The notes under the pieces are model-generated. The model made no database searches and was not told the origin of the DNA. It saw only the letters and a program-made list of their open reading frames with translations. DNA of 64,000 bases from Linderina pennispora (taxonomy: Eukaryota; Kickxellomycota; Kickxellomycetes; Kickxellales; Kickxellaceae): positions 268,001 to 332,000 of the forward strand of contig NW_024468256.1 in assembly GCF_002104995.1 (NCBI RefSeq), read 5' to 3'. This document shows positions 1 to 11,149 of the stretch, in pieces; position 1 is the stretch's first letter; each line of letters begins with the position of its first letter. The position numbers and the translations under genes were made by a program.

Positions 1-1625
1 ATCGCATGCACCTCCTGGTAGTTAGGGTCATCAAGATATCCGTACGTCGAAGGGTTGGTGCTAGTCGATGTGGAGTACGGATAGTTGCGAATTCCCTGAC
101 CGTACACGTACTGGCCGAGAAGGAGGTCACGCGAACGAGTATCTCCAGACTTGAGGCGCATCAGGTTAGCAACAGTGTCACTCCATCCTTCACCCATACC
201 TCCTGCCTCGCCATCATTGAGGCAGTTGGTGTTAGATGGGCCACCGGTCAGACGGTTAGAGATACCGTGAGTGAACTCGTGAGCAACGATGTCCTGCTCG
301 AAATCGCCATCGCGGTTCGGGTTGGTTTGAGTCCAGGTGTACATGCGCATGACACCGTTCTGACCATCGGGAGGAGTGGCAAAGTTGGCATTGTTAGTAC
401 CAGATCCATCTTGAGCGAAAGCAACAACATAGTCGCCACCAACACCACTGCCGCTGTAGTTCACATCCTGGAAGTTACCAGCAGCCTCAGTGAATCCGTA
501 GAGGAACGACAGGTCGTGCATGGTGTTGACAGTGTAGAACAGCTGTGTAATAGCAGAGTCAATGTAGGACGAAGGAGCCTTGGTCAGGTCCAGTGGGAAG
601 TTGAAGGCGCCGTTGGAAGAGTTCGGACGGTAGTTGTTTTTCCACGTGCTACCGCCGGTGGGGTTGTTCTGTGCCCATACATTGTTGCCGGTGGTGGTAG
701 TGCCAGTAACCCAGCCCTTAGGGCTAGCATTGGTGTTGGCTGGGCTCGACACGATTGAGCGGCTGCCTTCCAGAGGATCGTTTACATTGCGTGGGTAGAC
801 GTTGTACGACTCGGCGTGCGATACCCAGTCGTTGATAGCCTCAACGCTGCCAGTGTCCTGGTTGACGTGGGCACTCCACCAGTGGTCCGCCTGCTGCAGA
901 GTGATCTCCCAGACATGCGCCAGAGACCCGTCAGCCTTCTGGATCAGTGCCTTCTTGGCAGTGGCCGAGCCGTCGACAGCAGACTTCTGAGGCACATTGG
1001 AAATAGTGAACTGCGGGTCGCCACCAACAAGACTCGCGGTCGACGCAACAGTGATCTTGCTCAGGTCGCTGTCAGACACAGCGGTCTTGACGTAGTCGTT
1101 CAGCGACTTGAATGCGTTCTTCAGCGAGGCATCGTCGCTAGCACGCGCAACAAGAGAGCCGTTAGAGCGCTTGACCTTGCTCAGAGCATCAGCCGAGGCG
1201 AACGACTGGCTGGACGAGATGATGCGGCCCTTGGAATCAACATTGACATTGGCAAGACCGTTGGCGACATCAACACCGCCGCTGGTCTGGCGGACATAGA
1301 CGTGAGTGATACCTGAGCGAGCATCGGTGTAGGCATCGGTGACCTTGATGTTCTGAGCTGGGATGTTGTGGTTCTTGGCCAGATACGCAACAGCGATATC
1401 GGCCTTAGACTTGACGGCAGAGTCCTTCTTTGTGTTTCCGACGAAGGACGCAGTCTGAGTAGAGGAATCAGCAGTGACGGAGACAGGCTTGTCATAGACC
1501 TTGAACTGGCCTCTGTTCTTCAGCACCGGGCTGAAGGTAACGACATCCTGATGGCTGTGCTGAGCTGCACTGGCAGTAGCAAGAGTGGCGGCAAGGAGGC
1601 CGACGATAGACGAGAGCTTGACCAT
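1..1625 (-). CDS. Secreted fungalysin metalloprotease (peptidase M36), C-terminus cut by window edge
   Basis: The ATG is at 1625 and the frame is open to base 1, giving about 541 residues without the C-terminal end. The N-terminus (MVKLSSIVGLLAATLATASA) is a clear signal peptide. It is followed by an FTP/PepSY-type propeptide and then the M36 catalytic domain. The zinc motif HEFTH lies at 267-281 on the minus strand, preceded by EQDIVA. The downstream segment with GEAGGMGEGWSD supplies the expected third zinc ligand (Glu). Family members are extracellular endoproteases made as inactive precursors. A TATAAAAA lies about 115 bp upstream of the ATG. No introns or frame breaks are visible in the part present. 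Identity is secure; only the missing end is unknown. Confidence 0.95.
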   Translation of the reverse strand, partial: MVKLSSIVGLLAATLATASAAQHSHQDVVTFSPVLKNRGQFKVYDKPVSVTADSSTQTASFVGNTKKDSAVKSKADIAVAYLAKNHNIPAQNIKVTDAYTDARSGITHVYVRQTSGGVDVANGLANVNVDSKGRIISSSQSFASADALSKVKRSNGSLVARASDDASLKNAFKSLNDYVKTAVSDSDLSKITVASTASLVGGDPQFTISNVPQKSAVDGSATAKKALIQKADGSLAHVWEITLQQADHWWSAHVNQDTGSVEAINDWVSHAESYNVYPRNVNDPLEGSRSIVSSPANTNASPKGWVTGTTTTGNNVWAQNNPTGGSTWKNNYRPNSSNGAFNFPLDLTKAPSSYIDSAITQLFYTVNTMHDLSFLYGFTEAAGNFQDVNYSGSGVGGDYVVAFAQDGSGTNNANFATPPDGQNGVMRMYTWTQTNPNRDGDFEQDIVAHEFTHGISNRLTGGPSNTNCLNDGEAGGMGEGWSDTVANLMRLKSGDTRSRDLLLGQYVYGQGIRNYPYSTSTSTNPSTYGYLDDPNYQEVHA

Positions 1626-3112
1626 GGTAGTTGATTAGTTTGCCAAGAGAACTAGTCGAGGAATCGGGCGAGTTGGTAGTATTAAGTTGTGCGTTGGTAG
1701 CTGGGTATGTGGTTATGAGAAATGCTCGTGCGCTATTGTCTTTTTATACAAAATTGTGTATTGTTGTGTGGGTATGCCAATATGAGCTGAAGATGGATTC
1801 TGCTAGGCAACATTCCATCTTTGCCCCTTTCTGGACATTCTATCAGAAATTCGTTCCCATGCCCGTACCTATCCGGTTTGCTTACCAGACTCCAACCAGC
1901 CCGAAGCTTGCTTCAAGAATGGGGTGTGGGAGGAAGGGGGTGTTAAGACTTTCACCTTTACACCTCATTCTAACGAGCATCATTTCCGCGAATAGTAGAC
2001 ATGTTATATTCGACATCACGCAAGCGTAAAAGTAGGGACAGGCTATTTCGGCGGATTTTCAATGTCGCGCAACCACTGGTTTCATTCTGCGATTGCCACC
2101 ATGCATCACTATCCGTCTGCTCAGACCAAATTTCTTGTCAAATGCTAGTCTGGCATTCATTAATACAGTGCCGTTGCAGCATTCAAGGCTGGCAGCATGT
2201 CGGACTGGTTCACTGTTCCCACGAAGAAATAATCAGCGTTTAGCCAAAACGACTTTTGAGCTCGTTATCCTTCGGGGGTTCTCACGAGGAATTAGCACTG
2301 CAAGTACCTCGCTTGGCCACATAGGTAGCAAACCACAAAGTCGTCGCTGTAGAGGACTGCTGTTGGTAGCAAGTGCGATTGCCCTGTTAATAGTGTTCAC
2401 CAAATCCGCCAATTCTGGTACATGCGATACGAGTTTGAGCGGATGACGAGGACTATCTGGCAAAGTTCCAGATTTGGAATGGATAGCGCGCGCATAATAC
2501 GCAGCTCTGTCTCCCGAGCGAGTCGGCCAATGCAAATGGGCAGCGGTGTCAGGATGCCGTGTTTACGCAATCTCAGGAGGGGTTTGCCAGTCGTGCGAAA
2601 AAAACGGGGACCATTTTTCATGCAGTCTGGAAAATTGGTTGATCACAGCGACAATGAATACGCATGAAGACAATAAGCTTGATATGCACATCTGTATGTG
2701 CCAAACCACCCAGCTTAGATGATCCCTCATTGCGGACTACAGGGGACTTTCTGGTGGAGGATCGGCGCTGCCCACACACAAAGTGCTGTAATTACCGCTG
2801 CCGCTGCTATACCAAATTCTCCAGCCAACCCTGGCACGTCTGACGACATGGCGGCCGTACTTGCCATTGGTATTCAGGCAATCTTGCTTCAGTTCCCGCA
2901 ACAGCTTGCCTATAGCATCGTCCTCCGCTAAATCACCAGCTAGCAAGTACCTCTTCTATCGTCGATTACCTGTGGACGCCAATGCCTTACTGAAGTATGT
3001 TTTCACTGGCAATTCATAATAGCAAGCAGTGCAGAAATGAAAAAAAAGGAGCATATGGTATATTTCTTCCTGCAAGTCAAGCATAGACTCAAAACTCGTA
3101 CTCAGGTTGTTC
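1626..3112. other. Intergenic region between fungalysin and the Mbp1-like gene
   Basis: About 1.5 kb that carries the fungalysin promoter at its left end and the 3' flank of the Mbp1-like gene at its right end. The open frames inside (longest about 100 codons) have no recognisable domain, signal peptide or codon pattern like the neighbours. I see no RNA gene or repeat. Confidence 0.5.
1741..1748 (-). promoter_or_regulatory. Probable TATA box of the fungalysin gene
   Basis: The minus strand reads TATAAAAA here, about 115 bp upstream of the fungalysin ATG, a plausible place for a core promoter with a short 5' leader. This is assigned from sequence and position only. Confidence 0.45.
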
Positions 3113-6100
3113 TCACAACGTATTGCCGTTATTGAGCACAGAGAGTACCGGCCCAACAACATCCCGGACACGGTCGAGGGTCATATCACCGCAGGCAGCG
3201 GCAACAACACGCTCGAATTTCATCAGCCTCTGTTCATCGACCTCCAGCGCAGCATTGATCGCCTGGACATCTGCCGACTCCGAGCTGATTCCAACAACCT
3301 CGCGGTGCTTGCGCAGCGACCCATTGGTAGCACGCTTCTGGGTCCAAAGTGGGTCGTTGTTGGACAGTGTAGAGTCGTTGTCGTCATCAAACATGCCGAC
3401 CAGCGATAATGCCGGGGGGCGCGGCCACGGCTTGACTACTGAGGCCAGCTCTGCATACTCGTCAGCCAGCTTCAGCGAGTTCGCATGGTATCCGTTTGCC
3501 TGTGAGCGCAGTCTCAGATACTCTGAGCGCAAATCTTCGTCCGACTGCCTTCTCAGTCAGCGGGGAGCCGGGCACTGCCGGCGTTGTGCTTGCTGTCAGC
3601 GACGGCTGAATACCCAGCGATGCGCGCGCCGACTGCTGCAAACAGATTACCGAGCTGATCCGGTGCTTGAGCGACAGCTCCTGGTCGCGGATCTGCTTCG
3701 CAATGCGCAGCCAGCTTCTCGTGCACAGCTGTCTCCTCCTTCAGCGTGTCGCGCTCGGTACTCAACTCTAGCAGCAGCTGCGCTGCATACTCGGAATCGT
3801 CATCAAGCGCCTTGCGCTGGGCCTCGTGCTCCTTGCGCATCTCGTAGGTGGTTGCGTTGATGATATCGATTGCCCGGTTGGTAACTACATCGTAGCGGCT
3901 CAACGGTAGCCTGCCCCGACCCTGCACAGAGGCGTCATTGCATCCGATGGCTGAAATAGACGGGATCCTCTGAGGACCAGACGCTGCGCTCCGTGGCTGA
4001 TCAGTGCCGCTCTGCGGAGTGTTCTTGTTCTGATGGATCGGCGGGATCGGCGGTAACACCGACGACTTACCGGGTTTGTGTCTGTTGTCAATCCGTGACT
4101 CGGGAATTTCAAGCAGCGACTGGAGCGAATGGATCAGGCGCGGGTCGATTGGGGTCTGGCACGCAGATGCCAGTAGGGATGTGACCTGGGCAAGATGGGC
4201 CAGGCTCGCCAGCTGGCTGGCGCTACGATGCAGATAGTCCTCCCACGACAGGACCTGCAAGTTGTTGCACTGGTACAGTTTCAGCACAAGCGACCGGGTA
4301 TAGTACAATGACACGTCAGGGCCAGTTTGCCGGCGCGTCGATCGGCCGTGTGCATGCCCAGTGGACTGCTGTGCGACCCTGCTTGTCACGGTTCACCAGC
4401 GCCGGGCCAAGCACGTCCAGCAGCCACTGGAACGTGTATGTGGACCGACTCTGCCATGCAAGCGTGCTCTGGACCGCAATCATCAGTGGCGTCTTTCCTT
4501 CACGGTTCATCACACCGGGGTCCACACCGCGGTCCACTAGCATCTGGACCACATCCCAGTGGCCGTTCTGGGTCCGCAAGGTGAAGAAGCGTGTTGCTGT
4601 CATCAGAGGTCACCTTGTTCGGCTCGAAGGAACTGTCAGCAGAGCACAGACTCCACAACATTCGGCAGTGGTTGCTGGCACCGCGGAGCTGACAGGAAGT
4701 CTAAGACAGTGGCAACAGATAGCGCGAGGCTGCTGCTGACCTGCATCACACTGGACACGAACGATCCGCGTGGGGGCATGGGTGGCTGCTGAGTCTGATT
4801 GGCGCCTGTTGTAGCTGCTGCCGTTACTGCCAAAGAACTCTTGGGGTTGGGACACCGTGGACGCTGAGCGCGAGTGGTTCGGTGTTGATAGTGAAATAGA
4901 CCCGATGCTGCCGCTGTAGCTGCGTGCCGGCCGGCTTGTCACCGATGCAGCAGCCGACATGTGGTAGTTGGCACGGCCAGGGGCTTGACGCGGCTGAGTG
5001 GTTAGGCAGGCCGAGCCGCGGCATTATTATCTCATTGGCCAGGGGCGACGCGTTCGACGGGTAATGGCCGTGGCCAAAGACCGGTGGTGGTGGCGGCGGC
5101 TGCAGCGGACGCGAGGTCGCAGGTTGGGCGGTTGGGGTTGACTGCATCGAAGTGGGCGACATGGTGTGCATGGACCGCGGGTTGCCAGGTGCTCCAGTGC
5201 GACGGACAGACGACGACGACGGTGGAGTCATCAGGGCTGAGCTGGCAATATCAAGGGTGCTGCTAGGCTTTGCATTGGGCGGCGGTACCTTGCTGTAGCC
5301 CTGGGCGGGAGTCATGTCTGTGTATGTGTTGCTGATATCGCGCAGGGCCCTGGCCGGCGTCTTGTACGCGTTACCAGCAGAGGCAGGGGTGGCCTGTGGC
5401 GGACCCTGGCGTGTCATAGGCGAAGCCAGGCTGTTGCGATCCGGCATCGACACACGGAAGCTGCTTTGGTACTGGGCTGCAGAGTTGCCAGTCGGCGTCA
5501 TTGGGGGCTGCTGGGACATGGCAGCAGCCGTTGCCAGCCGGCGACTCGGGAGTCATGAACATGTGGTGCGAGGGCCCAGAGGCCAGCGATCCGTCATGGG
5601 CATTCCCCGCTCGGCGCGGCGCTGGCGTGTAGGGGTCCGCACGCCAGTTCATAGGCGGCCCCGCTTGCGGGAGTTGTAGGCAGGCGGCAGCTGTTGGGTG
5701 TTGTGTGTGGCTGGTGGGAGCGCGGTGGCATTGTTGCTAGCGGTATAGTAGTGCGAGGGCGGCGGCTGAGTCTGCGATAGCGCTGCCGGATGCATGTTTT
5801 GGTCGCCAGGCTTGTTCAGGATACTCGACAGCGAGCCAGATGAGGGGTACCGGCGCAGAGTCCCCGACGCACGCCGCTTTGTAGCCGAGCCTGGCCCCGA
5901 GGCCTTGAGAGTTGCGCTCTTGCGCTTGCGGAGCGACTCCAGGCTGCGCGGCGCCGTTGGGGGTTTCTCGCCAGGCGCCGGGCTGTACTCGAGCACGTAT
6001 TTCAGTGCATCGTACACATTCAGTTGCTTGGCCAGCGAAATTGCCCGATCAAGCGGCACCCAGGTCCCTAAGAAGAAATCGGCTTCAGTGAATCAGGCTG

Positions 6101-6727
6101 CCAGGGAAAAATGCATGCACAAAACACCCAAACGCGTGCATCCTGGTTGACCTGCCTCGAGATGCAGATCCACCAACAGCAACAAGGCCCAAACCCAAAA
6201 TGTGCAGCCAAGCAGGTGGAGCGAGTGAGAGAGCCCGTTCTGCGTTGCTCAGGTTTCCCAAAAATAGAACCAGTAAACATGGGCAGGCCAGGCTCAGCTA
6301 ATAATAGACAGAGGAAAACAGAGTATCCAACACACTGCGAACGCATCCTCGCACACCACACTGGCAGCAAAAAGGATGTCTGAGGCGCTGGGATATGAAA
6401 ACAACAAGGTTTTGTTCTTTTGTTGCCCGCTCTTCGTTTGAGGAACCTACCTTGATATTTTCCATAGCCACCCTGGACCTTTTCGTGGATACCAGTGTGA
6501 ATTTCGCGCTCAAGGAACCGAGTGCGGTGTGGCTTGTCGTACTGGGCACACTTTAGGATCTGCGTCACATTCACGTACGAGTCCTTGCGCCGACGCATCA
6601 CCGCCGTTCCGTTGTACAGCTGCTGGAACACCTCCACGCCAGCATATGCTGCCGACCACACCTGCGTTGAGCTGATGCTGCCGTCGTCGTGGTTGCTGCT
6701 GCTACCGTTGTTGATCCTGTCGACCAT
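3113..6727 (-). CDS. Mbp1/Swi4-like APSES cell-cycle transcription factor, with multiple frameshifts
   Basis: Exon 1 (6727-6451) encodes the start of a KilA-N/APSES DNA-binding domain (VNVTQILKCAQYDKPHRTRF). A 383-bp intron (6068-6450; GTAGGT donor, CTTAG acceptor) joins in frame to GTWVPLDRAISLAKQL, as in MBF/SBF DNA-binding subunits. A low-complexity Pro/Ser linker follows. Next come ankyrin-repeat segments near 4600-4320 (NGHWDVVQMLVDRGVDP, EGKTPLMIAVQST, GRTAVHWAC), then a coiled-coil C-terminus ending at 3113. This order matches Mbp1/Res-type proteins, which drive G1/S transcription from MCB sites. The frame breaks about ten times. Nearly every break is repaired by dropping one base (for example near 5525, 4985, 4848, 4590 and 4345; the one near 5655 needs two). 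The breaks therefore look like base-call errors rather than decay. Whether it is Mbp1 or Swi4 cannot be decided. Confidence 0.88.
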
Positions 6728-8572
6728 GTCTTGTACCCCTTACTGTATAGGGAAGAGAGAGAAAAGATGGGTCCTATTGCTACGGTGTCTTGTGTGTGTT
6801 TTCCGTGTGTGACGATGTCTGTATGTATATGAAGAGGGCGTGTGATGTATGTGTAGGGAGGGAGCTAAAAAGTAGGGTGATGTACAGAGAGGGATAAGAG
6901 GATATGAGTTGGAATATGAAACAGCAAAAAGATACGAGCACACCAATGGAAAGGCCCCCTGCAGAAAGAAAAGAAAAAGGAGCGAGAAGAGAAAAGTCAA
7001 AGGAGGTCCAAATAGAAACACAAAAATCGCCAATTTAGGCGCAGGTCGCTTGGGTATGTGTTGCGCGGCTCATCGCCAAACATTGGACAGGCAGATCCAA
7101 GCCAAGCAGCTCGTGCCATGCCTGTGTGGGTGGCTCACAAAACATTGGCCAACAGGGGATCTGGATCATACATGATCGGCTCACTTGGCTCAGAGCTGCC
7201 AGTGAGCTGGAGGCGTCACGCGTATGCCCGGCGAATTGCAGCATTGAAAATTGAACGGCCCTGCAATTCGCTCCACCAAAACGAGCATTCGGCCCTTCTA
7301 GCATTGCACGCCCAGCGTCGTAGCGCAAAGGCGGCCCTAAAAAGCTGGCTGCGCGTTTGGCCACATGAGCCTAAAACGGGGGCACAGGAGAGTCTTGTGT
7401 GTGGTGCCCAAAATGCAAATGTGGACTTTGGGAAATGCCGCAATACTTACACTATTCGATGTAGGGTCTTCCGGTTGCTGGTGGGGATGGTTCTGTAGCC
7501 AGTTAGCACCCCTGGCAAGCCGCGAGAGCGCAATGGAGCAGAATTCAGGGAGAGCTTGTTTGCGTGAGGCTTCCCGAATTGAGGGAGGGGTTTGCTCAAT
7601 GTGTGTCAGGAAATGAGAACAGGAGGGGTGGCAGAGCGGAGAGAAATTCAGAAAGGAGAGGCCAAGGGAGGAGAGCGACGAGTAGAAAGGAAACCCCAGT
7701 AGAACAGCGGGCAAAGATTTTTCACAGCCAGCAAAGTGGTGAGCCTCTTGGCCGCTCTCGGCTTACACTGGACGATTTGCCAGAACCGAAAAGGTGCGGC
7801 GCGCCATTTTTACTTTTGCCCCCTACTTGTTTGGCATTTTAATGGCCACTGGCGCTGCACCAGGGCCAGACGCGTGAGGTGCTGCTGCAGCGCGCGCGTC
7901 ATCGCGATGGCCGCCCTTTTGGCGCTGGATCGCTCGTTGGGCTGGACGGCTTGGGCCGTAGGCAGCTCGTGGCAGACAGTAGCCTGGAAACTGCCAGCAT
8001 TGCTACACCGCTGGGGGGCAGCGCTGAATCGGCTGGAGACTGCAGCCAAAGGCAGAGAGCGGCGTCTCTAGTCTGAATGCGTTAGTTTGCAGCAGCCATA
8101 CCTGTCGCCACTGATGCAATCATCCCGCAGGGGATAACTCCGCTCAGTCCATGCCCTCCCAACATCGTCTAGTGGCTGTAGCCGTGCAGCTATCCTTGCT
8201 GAGCCCCAATGTGTCGCTGGGCACGCTGCCCATCATGAGGCAGGCTCCGTGGTCTGGCCAGAGCAGCCGACTTGCAGAGGAGATCGGGTCGAGCTGCTCG
8301 CACAGTTTGCGACATGGCTTGTACTGACGGCAAACGTGTGATCAAATGAGACAACGCGCCAATCACGCGAAAAAAAACAAATTTTCTGCGCAAAGAGGAC
8401 AAAAATACAAAAAGCTCCAATCGGCCGCCAAATTGCGCGTGGCCCTTTTGCTTCTGTTGCAATCCATTTTCCCAGTTTCCCCTTCTTTTCTCTCTTTCTC
8501 GCGTCTCTAATATTTCTGTACGTGGACACTTCCTCTCTCCCTCATTTCCACCCCTCCAAGTCACTTTTTGAA
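6728..8572. promoter_or_regulatory. Divergent promoter region between the Mbp1-like and ASH2-like genes
   Basis: This 1.85-kb region separates two divergently transcribed genes and has no convincing ORF. ACGCGT (MluI cell-cycle box) occurs at 7218-7223 and 7870-7875, and a hybrid CACGCGAAA lies at 8364-8372. A further ACGCGT sits in the Mbp1-like intron at 6132-6137. Purine/pyrimidine-rich tracts flank both start codons (around 6740-7000 and 8475-8570), as is common in fungal promoters. Confidence 0.45.
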
Positions 8573-8856
8573 ATGGACATTGCCGCCATGCCCGCCGACT
8601 CGGCCGAAAAAAGCAGCGCGACACAGGAGACGCCAGAACCCCAGCACCCAACCAGTAACGGTAGTGCGGCGGCGGCAGCAGCAGAAGCAGCAGCAGCAGC
8701 AGCAGCAGAAAGCAAGGCTGACGAAAGCTCCATGCCTCCTGCACCCACTGCTCTGCCTGCATCTCCCAATTCAGCAGTGCCAATGACAGGCAATGCAGCC
8801 GCGCAGGAGAATAAATACAGCTTGGCAGTCAAGAGTGAGGATACGGCAGAACCACC

Positions 8857-8900
<44 letters not shown>

Positions 8901-10998
8901 GCACCAATGTAGATGACAGCGGTTTGGGGACAAAGACAGCAGCTACAGTAGCGGAGCTTAGTGGCATTGACACCAGCATTGCCCGCAATTTCAACGCGGT
9001 TCCAGTCGACAACTCGAGTGAGGTAAGATTAATCTACTGCCCAACAAAGCGGCAGGCCCATTGTTCGCCTGGGGCTTTTTTTCTTTCGCTAAACAAGGAG
9101 CAGGCGTTTCTGGCATGAACTAATCCAATATACACTCTCAATGCTGTGCATAGAACGGCGAGGACATTGTGACAAAGGACCGGCTGCTGCCCAAGGTAAA
9201 GCAAGTGAGCCGGTGCTGCTACTGCGACCAGAACTCTGCCGAATCGCTAAAGACCGTCCCGTGTCTGGACTGTGGCTCGCGGTGCCACATTGACTGCATC
9301 CAGTGCACGACCAAGTTCAACGACAAGATCCTGCTGGGCGATGACTTTTTCCACTTCCGGTGCTCGAAATGCACGGGCGGGCGCGAGCGATTCAAGCGGT
9401 ACCACCTGTCATGGGTGGACGTGGTACACATCACGCTGTTCAACCTGACGCACAACCCAAAGCGCCGACCGAACAATCCGCTGAGCCGTGGAGGGCGGTC
9501 CGACGACCCAACCGGCCAGTTCAGCAGCAGCGAGCACGGGCCGCAAGAATACGGCGACTCGCGGATATACTTCCACTATAAAGCCGACGTCGCAAAGTTT
9601 ATCGACCAGCACTGGAACTACTTTTGGACAAAGTCCAGAGGCGAAACATGGATCAACAGCGCGTCGTCGGCGCTGTCAACTAACAGCACCGAGAATGTGC
9701 CCGAGGACGGGCGGTTCGAGTCGGGCAAAGCAAAGTACAACAAAAATGGCATGTGGGCTCTGACCGATGACTCGCGCTTTCCGTCGTCGTATGACTCGGT
9801 GCAGCAGCAAAAGACACGCACCATCATGTACAGCTTTGCGGAGGACGGCTCGCTGATCGAACTACGCACACAGACTGGCGCCGGCCGGCGGAAGCGCCGC
9901 ACTGAGCCGGGCGCTGGCCGGGGAACACAGGCACGCGTCAAGAAGGCACGCTCTGGCGTTGCATCTGACACGCCGCTGTCGGCGGGACTGGGTGACTACG
10001 GAGCGCCTGCATCGTCATCGAAGCGGGGACGGCGCAAGCACGAGCCGCGCAGCACGTGGTCGATTGAAATGTGGCCTGATATCGACAACCCCCAGGGCCC
10101 AGCACACATGTCGCGCGAGGAGACGCACGCGGCAGCGCAGTTTGTGATCGAGAGCGACCGGCTGACGGTATGGAATGACAAGGGATACCGCATGGCCAAG
10201 GCGTCGCATGGTGTCGAGACCGGTGCCTGGTACTTTGAGGTTGACGTGCTGGAGCCAGTGCGACCCGAGTACAACCTGCGAATCGGTTGGTCGCAGATCT
10301 CGGGTGAGCTGCAGGCGCCCTGCGGCTTCGATGTGTTTTCGTACTCGGTGCGCGCCAAGCCTAGCACACGCTTCCACGCGGCCATTGGGTCTCCATACGG
10401 GGAGGAATATGGGCCCGGGGACACGCTAGGCGTGCTGATATACTTGCCGCTGTTGGACAGCGATGAGCGGCAGGACCTGAACGACCGCAAGTGGAAGCTG
10501 GGCGAGCGGTACCGCCAGTGGGCATATTCGCGGCCCGAGTGGCAGCGGCCGCGCGGCGACATGGACCTGCCGCCCCTGCCAGTGCTCAACGGCAGCGAGC
10601 TGGTGTACTTTAAGAACGGTCGGTGCCTGGGGCCAGCTTTCCAGAAGCTGTATCTCGGCAAGTACTATCCGGCTATCTCGTCGTATATGGGCGGCAAGGT
10701 CAAGGTCAACATGGGTCCTGCCTTCAAGTTCCCACCACCCGCCACATGGCACCAAGACACGCCGATTCGGCCCATCACAGATCTTGAGTACACATTGCCG
10801 GCACCAGAACCCGCCAGTACCACAACCACTGATCCTGCACCACCGACAGCAGCTGCATCGTCATCATTGCCATCACCACCGGTGCTGCCGGACAAACCAG
10901 AAGCACCGGTAGTCGCCACTGCAGTTACCAGCACGCAAAGTCAGCCACCGGCTCCATCGGACGCGCCTGCAGCAGTCGATGTGCCACCCGGGGTCTAA
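8573..10998 (+). CDS. ASH2: ASH2L/Ash2-like COMPASS (H3K4 methyltransferase) subunit
   Basis: Two exons (8573-9022 and 9154-10998) flank a 131-bp phase-0 intron (GTAAGA...CATAG), giving about 764 residues. Residues 1-150 are Ala-rich and disordered. An atypical Cys4-type zinc finger follows near residue 170 (CCYCDQ, CLDCGSRCHIDC, RCSKC). It leads into a winged-helix region (YHLSWVDVVHITLFNLTH), the ASH2L N-terminal arrangement. A SPRY domain spans about residues 450-680 (ETGAWYFEVDVL, LRIGWSQ, DTLGVLIYLP, ELVYFKNG). ASH2 proteins join the WDR5-RBBP5 module to SET1/MLL methyltransferases in the nucleus. The tail after SPRY is Pro/Ala/Ser-rich. I do not see the hydrophobic helix that binds Dpy30. 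The ATG at 8573 is the first in frame after a pyrimidine-rich leader. Confidence 0.93.
8666..8709 (+). repeat. GCN/GCA trinucleotide tract coding poly-alanine
   Basis: Nearly pure GCG/GCA/GAA triplets within exon 1 of the ASH2-like gene encode two Ala runs separated by Glu. The same DNA would read as poly-Gln or poly-Ser in other frames. The tract is likely to vary in length. Confidence 0.85.
8867..8899 (+). repeat. (GCA)n microsatellite coding poly-alanine
   Basis: About eleven uninterrupted GCA units in exon 1 of the ASH2-like gene encode an Ala run. It is a perfect trinucleotide microsatellite inside a coding region. Confidence 0.9.
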
Positions 10999-11149
10999 TC
11001 ACGTTCTTTTTCTTGATCCGGCATTAAATCTCACCTATTTTGAAGTTTTTTTTTTTTGGGTTCCAAGCTGCTGCACACGGCTTGCCTCCGTTTTCTGCAT
11101 TCCTCAACCCCTTTTATTCGCACCCAATTAACACATACAGACACACGCC

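Noticed and set aside
6-758. A 250-codon plus-strand ORF opposite the fungalysin
   Set aside because: It is a shadow of the conserved M36 catalytic domain on the minus strand.
8542-9012. Long poly-Ala or poly-Gln ORFs overlapping ASH2 exon 1 on both strands
   Set aside because: They arise from the GCA/TGC repeat tracts read in other frames.
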